Below, piece by piece: positions 24,567 through 33,945 of a stretch of DNA of 48,746 nucleotides. The stretch spans positions 1 through 48,746 of the forward strand of contig CAMWPB010000036.1 of assembly GCA_947176065.1 (NCBI GenBank), written 5' to 3'. The DNA comes from an uncultured Lachnospiraceae bacterium. Its GTDB lineage: Bacteria > Bacillota > Clostridia > Lachnospirales > Lachnospiraceae. The first letter of the stretch is position 1. Each line of letters starts with the position of its first letter. The position numbers were made by a program, and so were the translations under genes. The notes beneath the pieces were generated by a model that was not told the origin of the DNA, made no database searches, and saw only the letters and a program-made list of their open reading frames with translations.

Positions 24567-25483
24567 AGAAATATTTTTCCGGATATCATTTGGCAAAATT
24601 AATATGCCTGCTGATGATGGCAGGCATATTGTATCTTAGCTGGGGACAGACTGCCTATGCGGTGGAGGATAACAGACCGGCGGAGGTGAACGACACGACG
24701 GTGACGGATACGCCTTATCGGGACTCCAATCTCACCGGCACCTCCAATGAGAGAACCAATGTGGATCCGCCCGGCGCTTCGGAGAGTGCCGAAGATCTTG
24801 CTGAACTGAATATCGCCAATACGGTGACGGTTACGTACAACAACGGTAACGGAAGTGTGAATGGCGCCCTGCGTATTCTGATCATTCTTACCTTGATTGC
24901 TATTGCACCGTCATTGATTATTATGTTAACCTCGTTTACGAGGATTATTATTGTACTCCATTTTACGAGGCAGGCCTTAAACACACAGACGGCTCCGCCG
25001 AACACGGTGTTGATCGGTATAGCCCTGTTTTTGACCTTTTATGTGATGCAGCCCACGATGGCAGCGGTTTACACGGATGCGATCGTGCCTTTCGAGGCGG
25101 GGGAGCTGACGCAGGAGGAGGCTCTCACGGCAGCGGCGGCGCCGATCAGACAGTTTATGTACGGGCAGACCCAGAAGAGCGATGTGAATTTCTTTATGGA
25201 TTTAAGCCGTACCGAGTGGAACGGCGAATTGGATGACATACCGATCAGCGTTCTGGTGCCCGCTTTTATCATTAACGAGCTGCGGCAGGCGTTTATAATC
25301 GGCTTCCTTATATATATTCCGTTTATTGTGATTGATATGGTGGTGGCTTCCACGCTGATGAGTATGGGTATGATGATGCTGCCGCCGACGACGATTTCCA
25401 TGCCGTTTAAAATCCTCCTTTTTGTGCTGGCGGACGGCTGGTATCTGGTGATTAAGGGAGTTGTAGAGTCATTTTATTATTGA
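24563..25483 (+). CDS. fliP: Flagellar export gate protein FliP
   Basis: FliP is the main subunit of the export channel. The 306-residue product starts with a cleavable-looking signal sequence (LICLLMMAGILYLSWGQTAYA), then a ~60-residue Thr/Asn/Asp-rich spacer, then the canonical four-helix body with LTSFTRIIIVLHFTRQALNTQ and the C-terminal PAFIINELRQAFIIGFLIYIPF and DGWYLVIKGVVESF motifs. The long spacer makes it larger than the ~245-residue E. coli protein. Confidence 0.97.
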   Translation: MKKYFSGYHLAKLICLLMMAGILYLSWGQTAYAVEDNRPAEVNDTTVTDTPYRDSNLTGTSNERTNVDPPGASESAEDLAELNIANTVTVTYNNGNGSVNGALRILIILTLIAIAPSLIIMLTSFTRIIIVLHFTRQALNTQTAPPNTVLIGIALFLTFYVMQPTMAAVYTDAIVPFEAGELTQEEALTAAAAPIRQFMYGQTQKSDVNFFMDLSRTEWNGELDDIPISVLVPAFIINELRQAFIIGFLIYIPFIVIDMVVASTLMSMGMMMLPPTTISMPFKILLFVLADGWYLVIKGVVESFYY

Positions 25484-25505
25484 GGTGCGGAAACGGGGTG
25501 TGTAA

Positions 25506-25775
25506 ATGAATGTCAATGACGTCACAGCCATTGCCGAACAGGCAATTTATACAATTATCAAGTGTGCGGCGCCGATGCTTCTGGTATCTCTGTGTGTGGG
25601 TCTGATTGTGAGTATTTTTCAGACAGTCACGTCGATTCAGGAGCAGACACTTACCTTTGTGCCGAAGGTGCTGGCAATTTTTCTGTCGTTGATCGTCATG
25701 GGTCACTGGATTATGAATAATATGGTGGAGTTTATGACAAAGTTATGGTCAGACTTTAACCTCTATCTCAGATAA
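25506..25775 (+). CDS. fliQ: Flagellar export gate protein FliQ
   Basis: A 89-residue protein with two membrane helices (about 15-40 and 52-75) and the family motif VGLIVSIFQTVTSIQEQTLTFVPK. FliQ packs around the FliP-FliR core of the export gate. Its length is normal, and it lies in the fixed order fliP-fliQ-fliR. Confidence 0.97.
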   Translation: MNVNDVTAIAEQAIYTIIKCAAPMLLVSLCVGLIVSIFQTVTSIQEQTLTFVPKVLAIFLSLIVMGHWIMNNMVEFMTKLWSDFNLYLR

Positions 25776-25805
25776 GGGACATTTGTGCTGTGGGAAAGTG
25801 ACATT

Positions 25806-26585
25806 ATGTTAGATATCAGCTTTACTTATGCGGATTTGGAATATTTTCTGTTGATTCTCGTGCGGATCAGCTGCTTTGTGTATGTTGCTCCGTTTTTCAG
25901 TATGTCAAACGTACCGCGAAGAGTGAAGATCGGTTTCAGCATCTTTTTCTCATACCTGCTTTATCTGTCGGTGGACCGCAGCGAGGTGGTTTATAACACG
26001 CTTCTGGGCTATGCACTGATTGTGATGAAGGAGGCGCTGACGGGTTTCCTGGTCGGCTGGGGCGCGCAGATTTGTACCACCGTGACATCCTTTGCGGGAA
26101 GCATCGCGGACATGGAGATCGGTTTATCCATGGTCTCCCTGATTGATCCGACGACCAAAGAGCAGGCCACCTTTACAGGTGTGTTTTACCAGTATATGTT
26201 TACGCTCTTTATGATCATTTCAGGTTTATACCAGTACCTTTTAAGGGCGCTGGTAGACACCTTTACCTTAGTTCCGATAAACGGCGCGGTCTTTAAGCGG
26301 GAGGCGCTGCTGGAGTCCATTCTCCTGTTTCTGGGGGATTATATCATCATAGGATTCCGCATCATACTGCCGATTTTCTGTGCCATGATTTTTTTAAACT
26401 GTGTGCTTGGCGTACTTGCCAAGGTATCCCCGCAGCTCAATATGTTTGCTGTCGGTATGCAGCTCAAGGTGCTTGTGGGATTGGGAATCCTCTTTTTGTC
26501 GGTGCGGATGCTGCCTGTTTTGTCAGACAACGTATTCACACAGATGAAGCGCATGATTGTATCTTTTGTGGAGGGGATGATTTGA
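25806..26585 (+). CDS. fliR: Flagellar export gate protein FliR
   Basis: FliR is the single-copy subunit closing the FliP-FliQ helical assembly. The ~259-residue product is strongly hydrophobic with about six membrane helices and the motifs LVRISCFVYVAPFFSMSNVPRRVKIG and VTSFAGSIADMEIGLSMVSLIDP. ATG 25806 is preferred because it matches family N-termini; GTG 25785 with AAGGGA upstream is a possible earlier start. The stop codon overlaps the flhB start. Confidence 0.93.
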   Translation: MLDISFTYADLEYFLLILVRISCFVYVAPFFSMSNVPRRVKIGFSIFFSYLLYLSVDRSEVVYNTLLGYALIVMKEALTGFLVGWGAQICTTVTSFAGSIADMEIGLSMVSLIDPTTKEQATFTGVFYQYMFTLFMIISGLYQYLLRALVDTFTLVPINGAVFKREALLESILLFLGDYIIIGFRIILPIFCAMIFLNCVLGVLAKVSPQLNMFAVGMQLKVLVGLGILFLSVRMLPVLSDNVFTQMKRMIVSFVEGMI

Positions 26586-27694
26586 TTTTACGGTATAATC
26601 TCCAGTTCTTTGCCAAGGACGGGCCGGGCGGAGAAAAAACAGAAGAGCCTACCCAGAAAAAGCTGACTGACGCCCGTAACGAAGGGCAGGTGGCCAAGAG
26701 CAAAGAGGTGACGAGCGCCTTTGAGATGCTGGCGGCCTTTTTGATGCTCCGCTTTCTTGTGGAGTATATGGGAAAAGTGTTTGTGGGGAATATGCAAAGC
26801 ATATATTCCCAGATTCCGGAGTATGTGAAGCTCTATGACGGGCATATCCAGTCACAGACCTTCCGCATGCTGTTTGTGAGTTCCCTGCTGCGGATCCTGC
26901 AGATCATCGCGCCGTTTTTACTGGTGGGTTTTCTGGTGGCTTTTATCACAAATCTGCTGCAGGTAAAGTGGAAGATGACGACGAAGCCGCTCCAGCCGAA
27001 ATTCAATAAGTTGAATCCGGTGAATGGCGTTAAGAGGATTTTTTCACCTAATTCTCTGGTAGAGCTGTTGAAATCTGTTTTAAAGCTGACGCTGATCGGC
27101 TATGTGGTGTATAATTATCTTGAAAAAAACATGCCTCCGATCTACCAGCTTTATGACATTTCCCTGAATCAGGGAATTGTACAGGTCGGGGTGCTGGTGA
27201 TTAATCTGGGAATACGGATCGCCCTGTTTTATATGCTGATTGCAGCCGCTGACTTTGCTTATCAGAAAATCAAGTTCAAAAAGGACATGAAGATGACGAA
27301 GCAGGAAGTCAAGGACGAGTACAAGAATCAGGAAGGTGATCCCCAGATCAAGAGCAAGCAGAGGCAGAGAATGATGGAGGCCTCCAGACGCCGCATGATG
27401 CAGCAGCTTCCCGAGGCGGATGTGGTTATCACGAACCCGACCCATTTTGCCGTGGCGATCAAGTATGAGCCTGAACTTTACGACGCCCCCTTTGTGGTGG
27501 CGAAGGGCGCCGATTATCTGGCGCAGAAGATTAAGGATGTGGCGAAGGAAAACCGCATCGAGATTGTGGAGAACAAACCCCTTGCCCGTATGCTCTACGC
27601 AAATGTAGACGTGGGCAGCGTGGTGCCGCCGGAGCTGTATCAGGCGGTGGCGGAGGTGCTGGCTTTCGTTTATCACCTGAAGGGGAAAGTATGA
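26582..27694 (+). CDS. flhB: Flagellar export switch protein FlhB
   Basis: FlhB controls export specificity by autocleavage in its cytoplasmic domain. The 370-residue product has an N-terminal GGEKTEEPTQKKLTDARNEGQV motif, four membrane helices, and the autocleavage sequence NPTH at residues 285-288 within VITNPTHFAVAIKYEPE. It starts at TTG 26582, with GGAGGGG (26570-26576) five nt upstream, and overlaps the fliR stop by four nt. No ATG is available before the conserved N-terminal motif. Confidence 0.95.
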   Translation: MILRYNLQFFAKDGPGGEKTEEPTQKKLTDARNEGQVAKSKEVTSAFEMLAAFLMLRFLVEYMGKVFVGNMQSIYSQIPEYVKLYDGHIQSQTFRMLFVSSLLRILQIIAPFLLVGFLVAFITNLLQVKWKMTTKPLQPKFNKLNPVNGVKRIFSPNSLVELLKSVLKLTLIGYVVYNYLEKNMPPIYQLYDISLNQGIVQVGVLVINLGIRIALFYMLIAAADFAYQKIKFKKDMKMTKQEVKDEYKNQEGDPQIKSKQRQRMMEASRRRMMQQLPEADVVITNPTHFAVAIKYEPELYDAPFVVAKGADYLAQKIKDVAKENRIEIVENKPLARMLYANVDVGSVVPPELYQAVAEVLAFVYHLKGKV

Positions 27695-27710
27695 CGAGCA
27701 GCGCGAACGA

Positions 27711-27727
27711 AAAATGCGAAGCATTTT
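27711..27727 (+). other. Small hairpin between flhB and flhA
   Basis: AAAATGC, loop GAA, GCATTTT forms a perfect seven-bp stem in the 82-nt gap. No T-run follows. It may be a dispersed palindromic element or an RNA stability hairpin. Confidence 0.4.
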
Positions 27728-27776
27728 GAGTCTGCTTATGCACGTCTCAAAAGATTATGAAAGGAGGTGATGCGCG

Positions 27777-29819
27777 GTGCAGAAGCTGAGAATTGGTGAC
27801 GTAGGCGTTACCCTGTATCTTTTGGCAGCGTTTATTATGCTTATTGTCCCGATTGGAACGGGACTTTTGGACGTTCTTCTGGCCTGCAATATCGCGGTCG
27901 CCTTTACCATTATGTTTGGCTGTATGTTTGCCAATGAAGTGCTGCAGATGTCCTTTTATCCGACGGTTCTGCTCTTTACGACCATATTCAGGATTGCCCT
28001 GAACGTTTCCTCCACCAGACTGATTCTCTCTACCGGTGACGCCGGAAACGTGGTGCAGACTTTCGGACAGTATGTGGGCGGCGGTGATCTTGTCATCGGT
28101 GTCCTCGTATTCCTGATTCTGATTATCGTGCAGTTTATGATCATCAACAAAGGTTCCGAGCGTGTGGCTGAGGTAACGGCAAGATTTACGCTGGACGCCA
28201 TGCCCGGTAAGCAGATGGCCATTGACGCGGACTTAAATACTGGGGCCATCACGGATGAGGAGGCGAAGAGACGCCGGGAAAAAATTCAGGAAGAATCCAC
28301 CTTCTTCGGCTCCATGGACGGTGCCGTGAAGTACGTAAAGGGAGACGCGACCGCGGGTCTGGTGATCACTTTTATCAATATCGTGGGTGGTATTTCCTTC
28401 GGTGTGCTGCGTCAGGGGCTGGAGATGACCGAGGCGCTTAATAAATATACGATCCTTACCATCGGTGACGGTCTGGTAAGCCAGATCCCGTCTCTTCTGA
28501 TCTCTCTTGCCACAGGTATTCTCGTGACGAAGGGATCCAAGGAGGCGGATTTCGGTACGGTGCTGATCAGCCAGCTATTCGGTACGCCCAAGGTGCTGTA
28601 TCTGGTGGGCGCGGTTCTTGCCTTTTTGGGGATTGTGACCCCCCTGAATCCGGTGGTATTCGTCGGGCTCGGACTGATATTTGTGGTAGTCGGCAGAGTG
28701 ATGGCCGGTACCATCGAGACAGCCGTGATCGAGCACGAGGCGGACGAGGAGGAAGCGGCGGCGGAGGAGATCAGGCAGCCGGAGAATGTTACGTCTCTTC
28801 TGCAGGTGGATCCCATCGAGCTGGAGTTTGGTTACGGTATCATTCCGCTGGCTGATGTCAATCAGGGCGGCGATCTTCTGGACCGTGTGGTTATGATCAG
28901 AAGGCAGATTGCGCTGGAGCTTGGTACGGTTGTGCCGATTATCCGTCTGCGTGATAACATACAGTTGAATCCGAACCAATATATTATTAAAATAAAGGGT
29001 GTGCAGGTCAGTGAGGGCGAAATTCTTTTCGACCACTATATGGCCATGAATCCCGGTTATGTGGAGGAGGAGATCACGGGTATTCCCACCTTTGAGCCTT
29101 CCTTCCATCTGCCCGCCATCTGGATTACGGAGGGACAGAGAGAGCGCGCGGAGAGCATGGGCTATACCGTGGTAGACCCGCCGTCCATCATCGCGACGCA
29201 TCTGACGGAGATTATCAGACAGTACATATCCGAGCTTCTGACGAGGCAGGATGTACAGAGTCTGGTGGACAATTTAAAAGAGTCGAATCCCTCCCTTGTG
29301 GATGAGCTGGTGCCGAAGCTCTTGGGACTCGGCGAGATACAGAAGGTACTGCAGAATCTCTTGCGGGAAGGTATTTCCATCAGGGATCTGCTTACGGTGT
29401 TCGAGACGCTGGCGGATTATGCGACGACCACCAGAGATACCGATATTCTGACGGAGTATGTCAGACAGAGTCTGAAACGCGCGATTTCAGGAAAATTTTT
29501 CCCGGCCAACGAGACTACCAGCGTGGTGACGCTGGATCCGAAGCTGGAGCAGGAGATTATGGCCAGCGTCAAGCAGACGGAGCAGGGGGCTTATCTGACC
29601 CTCGACCCCGCAAAGACAAAGAGCATTATGGAATCTCTGGGCGTGGAGGTCAAGAAGCTGGAGGATCTTGGCAAGATTCCGCTTGTAATTACGTCCCCTA
29701 TCGTGCGTGCTTACTTTAAGAAGCTGACGGAGGACTACTATAAGGATCTTGTTGTTGTGTCCTACAACGAGGTGGAATCCAGCGTTGAATTACAGTCTGT
29801 TGGGATGGTGACAGCATAA
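27777..29819 (+). CDS. flhA: Flagellar export gate protein FlhA
   Basis: FlhA is the energy-coupling nonameric gate and docking platform for export chaperones. The 680-residue product has eight membrane helices in the first ~320 residues, including the RIALNVSSTRLIL segment, and the FHIPEP-family loop LDAMPGKQMAIDADLNTGAITDEEA. The large cytoplasmic domain follows, with the typical VDPPSIIATHLTEIIRQYI. GTG 27777 is preceded by AGGAGGTGA with six-nt spacing. The stop overlaps the flhF start (TAATG). Confidence 0.98.
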   Translation: MQKLRIGDVGVTLYLLAAFIMLIVPIGTGLLDVLLACNIAVAFTIMFGCMFANEVLQMSFYPTVLLFTTIFRIALNVSSTRLILSTGDAGNVVQTFGQYVGGGDLVIGVLVFLILIIVQFMIINKGSERVAEVTARFTLDAMPGKQMAIDADLNTGAITDEEAKRRREKIQEESTFFGSMDGAVKYVKGDATAGLVITFINIVGGISFGVLRQGLEMTEALNKYTILTIGDGLVSQIPSLLISLATGILVTKGSKEADFGTVLISQLFGTPKVLYLVGAVLAFLGIVTPLNPVVFVGLGLIFVVVGRVMAGTIETAVIEHEADEEEAAAEEIRQPENVTSLLQVDPIELEFGYGIIPLADVNQGGDLLDRVVMIRRQIALELGTVVPIIRLRDNIQLNPNQYIIKIKGVQVSEGEILFDHYMAMNPGYVEEEITGIPTFEPSFHLPAIWITEGQRERAESMGYTVVDPPSIIATHLTEIIRQYISELLTRQDVQSLVDNLKESNPSLVDELVPKLLGLGEIQKVLQNLLREGISIRDLLTVFETLADYATTTRDTDILTEYVRQSLKRAISGKFFPANETTSVVTLDPKLEQEIMASVKQTEQGAYLTLDPAKTKSIMESLGVEVKKLEDLGKIPLVITSPIVRAYFKKLTEDYYKDLVVVSYNEVESSVELQSVGMVTA

Positions 29820-31030
29820 TGATAATCAAGAAATTTATTGCGAAAACCGAGAAGGAAGCGATTGAAAACGCCAGAGCGGAATTGGGAGAAGGCGTGGTCG
29901 TGATGAATGTCAAGCCCGTGAAAAACAAGGGCCTTTTCGCGTTCCTGAAATCGCCGATGATGGAGGTTACGGTGGCGCTGGAGGAGGAGAGCGAGAAGCT
30001 GACGGCGGCGGTGTCCGCCATTAACAGCGTGATTGCTTCCAGCCAGAATAAGGAAGAGGAAACAGATAAAAGCACACCTGTTATTGAAACGCCGGAGAAG
30101 CGGGACAATAACAGCGCCATAGAGGAGAAGCTGGACAGTCTGCAGTCGCTTCTGGAGCAGCAGCTCCAAAAACCCGAGGAGGAAAAAGAGGAGAAGGAGA
30201 CTCCGGCGGCAGAGGAAAAAGAAGAGACGGAGACGGATAAATTCATGCACCTTCTGCATGAAACCATGCTGCAGAATGAGGTGGATGAGAAGTATGCCAG
30301 AGAGATCATGGATGAGATCGAGCTGATCAATAAGCCGAATATTCCGTTCGACTATGCGCTGGCGAATATTTACCAGAAGATGATCCTTAAGTTCGGCAAG
30401 CCATGCGGCATTGAGCCGGCGTCGGGCGGCGGTATCAAGCTGGTATTTTTTATCGGGCCTACGGGCGTGGGAAAAACCACGACGATCGCCAAGATTGCTT
30501 CCAAGTTCCGGGTGGATGAGAAAAAGAAGGTGGCCCTTCTGACGGCGGATACTTACCGTATTGCCGCGGCGGAGCAGCTCCGCACCTACGCGAATATTCT
30601 GGAGGTACCCTTCCGCGTGATCTACACGGTGGAAGAAATCAACAAGGCGCTGGAGGATTTCAGGGATTACGACTATATTATGATTGATACGGCGGGACAT
30701 TCCCACCAGAACGCAACGCAGAAAGATAACATGCGTAATATTATACATTCCGTGGATGACCGGGTGGAGAGTGAGGTTCATCTTGTTTTGAGCGCTACGA
30801 CGAAATATAAGGATCTGATCAGCATTGCGGATTCTTATAAGGAGATGGCGGATTACAAGCTGATTTTCACGAAGCTGGACGAGACGACGACACTGGGTAA
30901 TCTTTTGAATCTGCGGCTTTATACGGGTGCACCGCTTTCTTATGTGACGCACGGACAAAATGTGCCGGACGATATTGAGGACTTTAATCCGCAAAAGACG
31001 GTAAAGAGACTGCTTGGAGGGAAAAACTGA
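29819..31030 (+). CDS. flhF: Flagellar placement GTPase FlhF (SRP-like)
   Basis: FlhF is an SRP-type GTPase that sets where and how many flagella are built. The 403-residue product has a charged N-terminal B region (residues 1-130, with a Glu/Lys-rich stretch) and an NG domain with G1 GPTGVGKTT at 213-221, DTYRIAAAEQLRTYA, G3 DTAGH and G4 TKLDET. It starts in the flhA stop codon. The partner ATPase flhG follows. Confidence 0.97.
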   Translation: MIIKKFIAKTEKEAIENARAELGEGVVVMNVKPVKNKGLFAFLKSPMMEVTVALEEESEKLTAAVSAINSVIASSQNKEEETDKSTPVIETPEKRDNNSAIEEKLDSLQSLLEQQLQKPEEEKEEKETPAAEEKEETETDKFMHLLHETMLQNEVDEKYAREIMDEIELINKPNIPFDYALANIYQKMILKFGKPCGIEPASGGGIKLVFFIGPTGVGKTTTIAKIASKFRVDEKKKVALLTADTYRIAAAEQLRTYANILEVPFRVIYTVEEINKALEDFRDYDYIMIDTAGHSHQNATQKDNMRNIIHSVDDRVESEVHLVLSATTKYKDLISIADSYKEMADYKLIFTKLDETTTLGNLLNLRLYTGAPLSYVTHGQNVPDDIEDFNPQKTVKRLLGGKN

Positions 31031-31074
31031 TTGGAGGAAGCGCTAATCGGAGGAAGAACTAAGGAGGAGGCCTA

Positions 31075-31950
31075 ATGGATCAGGCTGAACAACTGAGAAG
31101 GATAATAAAAGGCAGCGCTCCGCCGAAGCGTCCTCTGGCCAGGGTCATCACCGTCACGAGCGGTAAGGGAGGCGTGGGAAAATCGAACACGGCCATCAAC
31201 CTTGCCATACAGTTTCGCAGGATGGGACAGAAGGTTATTATTCTGGACGCGGACTTCGGGCTTGCCAACATAGAGATCATGTTCGGGGCGGTACCTAAGC
31301 ATAACTTGTGTGATTTAATTTATCAGGGTAAAAACATAAAAGATATCATAACCTGGGGTCCCATGGAGGTCGGCTTTATATCGGGCGGTTCCGGGATCAC
31401 GGGGATGTTGAATCTGGACAGAGATAATCTGGGCACTATTATTGACAATCTGGCTGAGCTGGACGAGATGACGGATACCATTATCGTGGATACCGGGGCG
31501 GGGATTTCCGACACCGTGCTGGAATTTCTGGTGGCCAGCGGCGAAATCCTTCTGGTGACTACGCCGGAGCCGACTTCAATCACGGATTCATACTCGCTTC
31601 TCAAGGCGTTAAGCCGTCATCCCCGTTATAGGGCGGAGAATACGCAGATTAAGGTGCTGGCAAACAAGGTGTCCGGAGAGCAGGAGGCGATTTCACTCTA
31701 TGCAAAACTGGAAACGGTGGTGGAGCGCTATCTGAAGGTGCCGATTTCCTATCTGGGAATGATACCGCAGGATCAGCTTCTGGCGAAGGCCGTGATGCAG
31801 CAGATACCGGTATCGCTGGATAATCCCAAGGCCAGATCGGCTATCGCCTACGAGATCATAGCGGCGAAGCTGATGAACAAGGAGTTGAACAAGAGCATTC
31901 CAAGGCGTGGTATGGCGGCGTTTTTTTCTCATATCATTTCAGGAAAATAA
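31075..31950 (+). CDS. flhG: MinD-like ATPase FlhG (YlxH)
   Basis: FlhG stimulates FlhF GTPase and regulates flagellar number. The 291-residue product has the deviant Walker A GKGGVGKS at 30-37, the switch I/II region LDADFGLANIEIMFG and DTGAGISDTVLEF, as in ParA/MinD proteins. An N-terminal DQAEQLR segment (residues 2-8) matches the FlhF-activating motif. The C-terminus is amphipathic (AAFFSHIISGK), consistent with membrane association. AAGGAGGAGGC precedes the ATG. Confidence 0.95.
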   Translation: MDQAEQLRRIIKGSAPPKRPLARVITVTSGKGGVGKSNTAINLAIQFRRMGQKVIILDADFGLANIEIMFGAVPKHNLCDLIYQGKNIKDIITWGPMEVGFISGGSGITGMLNLDRDNLGTIIDNLAELDEMTDTIIVDTGAGISDTVLEFLVASGEILLVTTPEPTSITDSYSLLKALSRHPRYRAENTQIKVLANKVSGEQEAISLYAKLETVVERYLKVPISYLGMIPQDQLLAKAVMQQIPVSLDNPKARSAIAYEIIAAKLMNKELNKSIPRRGMAAFFSHIISGK

Positions 31951-31980
31951 GCGGCCGGGGTTCCGGCCGGGAGGTAAGAA

Positions 31981-32709
31981 ATGTCAGGAATTTTATCAAA
32001 GTACGTGGTGCCGGGAGGAGAGGTAGAACTCAAGGCGATAGACAGAGAGCGGGAAACGGGGGACAGCAGACAGCGTAAAGCCCACAGGAGCCGGCTTTTG
32101 AAGGTGCTCACGGAGAACCGCGTGGAGGTTGCCATGCCGATTGAGGGCGGCAAGCTGATTCTTCTGCCGGTGGAAGGCGAGTACGATATGTATTTTTACG
32201 GTGACAACGTGGTTTACCAGTGTAACGCGCGGGTGACGGACCGTTACAGGCTTAACGGGCAGTATGTGCTGGTGATGGATCTGACGAGCAATCTGCGCAA
32301 TTACCAGAGACGTGAGTACTATCGGTTCAGCTGTGCGCTGGAGATGGATTCCAGACCGCTTGGCGAGGGGGAGGAAATCACCCTTGCGGCGCAGGAGGAG
32401 CTGCTTCCGGCCCTGCCCCTGAAAAGCAGCGTGATTGTGGATATCAGCGGCGGGGGACTGCGGTTTGTGGCCTACTATGCCTATGAAGTGAACAGCCTGA
32501 TTCTGTGCAAGTATCATCTGCAGATTGAGGGCAGGGAGAAAGAGTACCGGCTTGTGGGGAAGGTTCTGGCGGTGAATGAGCTGGAGAAGGAGCCGGGTGT
32601 GTTTGACCATCGCGTACAGTATGTGAATGTAGATCCCCAGGACAGGGAGGAAATCATTCAGTATATTTTTGACGAGGCGAGGAAAACCCAAAGGAAAACG
32701 GAGGGCTGA
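31981..32709 (+). CDS. PilZ-domain flagellar brake protein (YcgR-like)
   Basis: A 242-residue protein with an N-terminal YcgR-type domain (about 1-105) and a C-terminal PilZ domain. The c-di-GMP motifs are complete: RxxxR at R111-R115 (QRREYYRF) and D154-I-S-G-G-G. When bound to c-di-GMP such proteins act on the motor to slow or stop rotation (YcgR, B. subtilis YpfA/MotI). It is encoded inside the fla/che cluster between flhG and cheB rather than elsewhere. GGGAGGTAAG is directly upstream of ATG. Confidence 0.92.
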   Translation: MSGILSKYVVPGGEVELKAIDRERETGDSRQRKAHRSRLLKVLTENRVEVAMPIEGGKLILLPVEGEYDMYFYGDNVVYQCNARVTDRYRLNGQYVLVMDLTSNLRNYQRREYYRFSCALEMDSRPLGEGEEITLAAQEELLPALPLKSSVIVDISGGGLRFVAYYAYEVNSLILCKYHLQIEGREKEYRLVGKVLAVNELEKEPGVFDHRVQYVNVDPQDREEIIQYIFDEARKTQRKTEG

Positions 32710-32722
32710 GCTGCCGGAGCGA

Positions 32723-32749
32723 AAGGGTGAAGGAAAATCTTTCAGCCTT
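32723..32749 (+). other. Imperfect hairpin before cheB
   Basis: AAGGGTGAA (32723-32731) pairs with TTCAGCCTT (32741-32749) with one mismatch. No T-run follows. It sits in the 95-nt gap that separates the structural from the chemotaxis genes; a role in transcript processing is possible but unproven. Confidence 0.3.
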
Positions 32750-32804
32750 GGTTTGAGAATCAAATGAATATGCAGGTATGTCCGCTTGAGCCATGGAGGC
32801 AAAA

Positions 32805-33944
32805 ATGAAAAATATATTGCTGGTTGACGACTCTGCACTCATGAGAAGGGTGCTCTGTGATATAATCGAATCAGATAAACGATTCCGTGTACAGGACAGG
32901 GCGGTAAACGGTCTGGACGCGCTGGGTCTGCTGAGCAGGAAAACCTACGACGCGGTAGTGCTGGATGTGAATATGCCGCAGATGAACGGTCTGGAGCTTT
33001 TGAAGGAGCTGCAGAAGCGTAAGATTTCGGCGAAGATTATTATGGCCAGCACGGACACGGCGGACGGCGCGAAGATTACGCTGGACGCGCTGGAGCTGGG
33101 GGCCCTGGATTTTATCCACAAGCCCACCAGTGCGCTGGACTGCCGCAACGGTACTTTCAGTCAGGGACTGCTGCGGATTCTGGCGGCGGTGACGGACCTG
33201 GAGCCGCAGGTGCCGGGACAGACGCCCGCTCCGACAGCGCCCGTAACGCCGGCGGCGACTCCCAGAGCGGGAGGTGCAAGGAATATTGCAGGCAGGACGG
33301 GAGCGGTTACGACACCGGAGAGAAAGACGCCGGCGCCGCCCTCCGGGAAGGCGGTTTACAATTCGGGAAGCCAGATTGTGGCGCTGGCAAGCTCCACGGG
33401 CGGCCCCAAGGCTCTGCAGGCGGTTATTCCGAAGCTTCCGGGGAACCTGAAGGTGCCGGTGGTGATCGTGCAGCATATGCCGCCCGGATTTACGGCGTCT
33501 CTGGCGGAACGGCTCAACTCTCTGAGCGAGGTTTCCGTGAAAGAGGCGGCGGAGGGAGATGTGCTTATGCCCGGTAATGTCTATGTGGCTATGGGCGGCA
33601 AGCACCTGAATATCCTGAATATGGCGGGTAAATATACGATCCATTATTCGGACGAACCGACCAGAGAAGGTGTGAAGCCCTGTGCGAACTACATGTATGA
33701 ATCCCTGATGGACAGCAAATTCGACAGGGTCGTATGCGTGGTGCTGACGGGGATGGGCGCTGACGGTACAGAAGGAATCCAACATCTGAAAGAGAAAAAG
33801 AAAATACATGTGATTGTTCAGGAGGCGAGCACATGCGCCGTGTACGGGATGCCGAAGAGCGCCGTGAACGCGGGACTGGCGGATCAGATTGTGCCGCTGG
33901 AGCAGATCGCACAGGAAATCACAACAAACGTGGGGGTAAAATAA
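32805..33944 (+). CDS. cheB: Chemotaxis protein-glutamate methylesterase/deamidase CheB
   Basis: CheB removes methyl groups from receptors after activation by CheA. The 379-residue product has a receiver domain with D8/D9 and phospho-acceptor D54, an Ala/Pro/Thr-rich linker (about 135-180), and a methylesterase domain with the Ser-His-Asp triad in ASSTGGPKAL, VIVQHMPPGFT and GMGADGTEG. ATG 32805 has GGAGG five nt upstream; ATG 32793 overlaps that site and is less likely. cheA follows two nt after the stop. No cheR is present in the window. Confidence 0.96.
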   Translation: MKNILLVDDSALMRRVLCDIIESDKRFRVQDRAVNGLDALGLLSRKTYDAVVLDVNMPQMNGLELLKELQKRKISAKIIMASTDTADGAKITLDALELGALDFIHKPTSALDCRNGTFSQGLLRILAAVTDLEPQVPGQTPAPTAPVTPAATPRAGGARNIAGRTGAVTTPERKTPAPPSGKAVYNSGSQIVALASSTGGPKALQAVIPKLPGNLKVPVVIVQHMPPGFTASLAERLNSLSEVSVKEAAEGDVLMPGNVYVAMGGKHLNILNMAGKYTIHYSDEPTREGVKPCANYMYESLMDSKFDRVVCVVLTGMGADGTEGIQHLKEKKKIHVIVQEASTCAVYGMPKSAVNAGLADQIVPLEQIAQEITTNVGVK

Positions 33945-33945
33945 T

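Noticed and set aside
29762..30994. 410-residue antisense frame opposite flhF
   Set aside because: Low-information Arg/His/Leu-rich translation typical of shadow frames; flhF on the + strand is certain.
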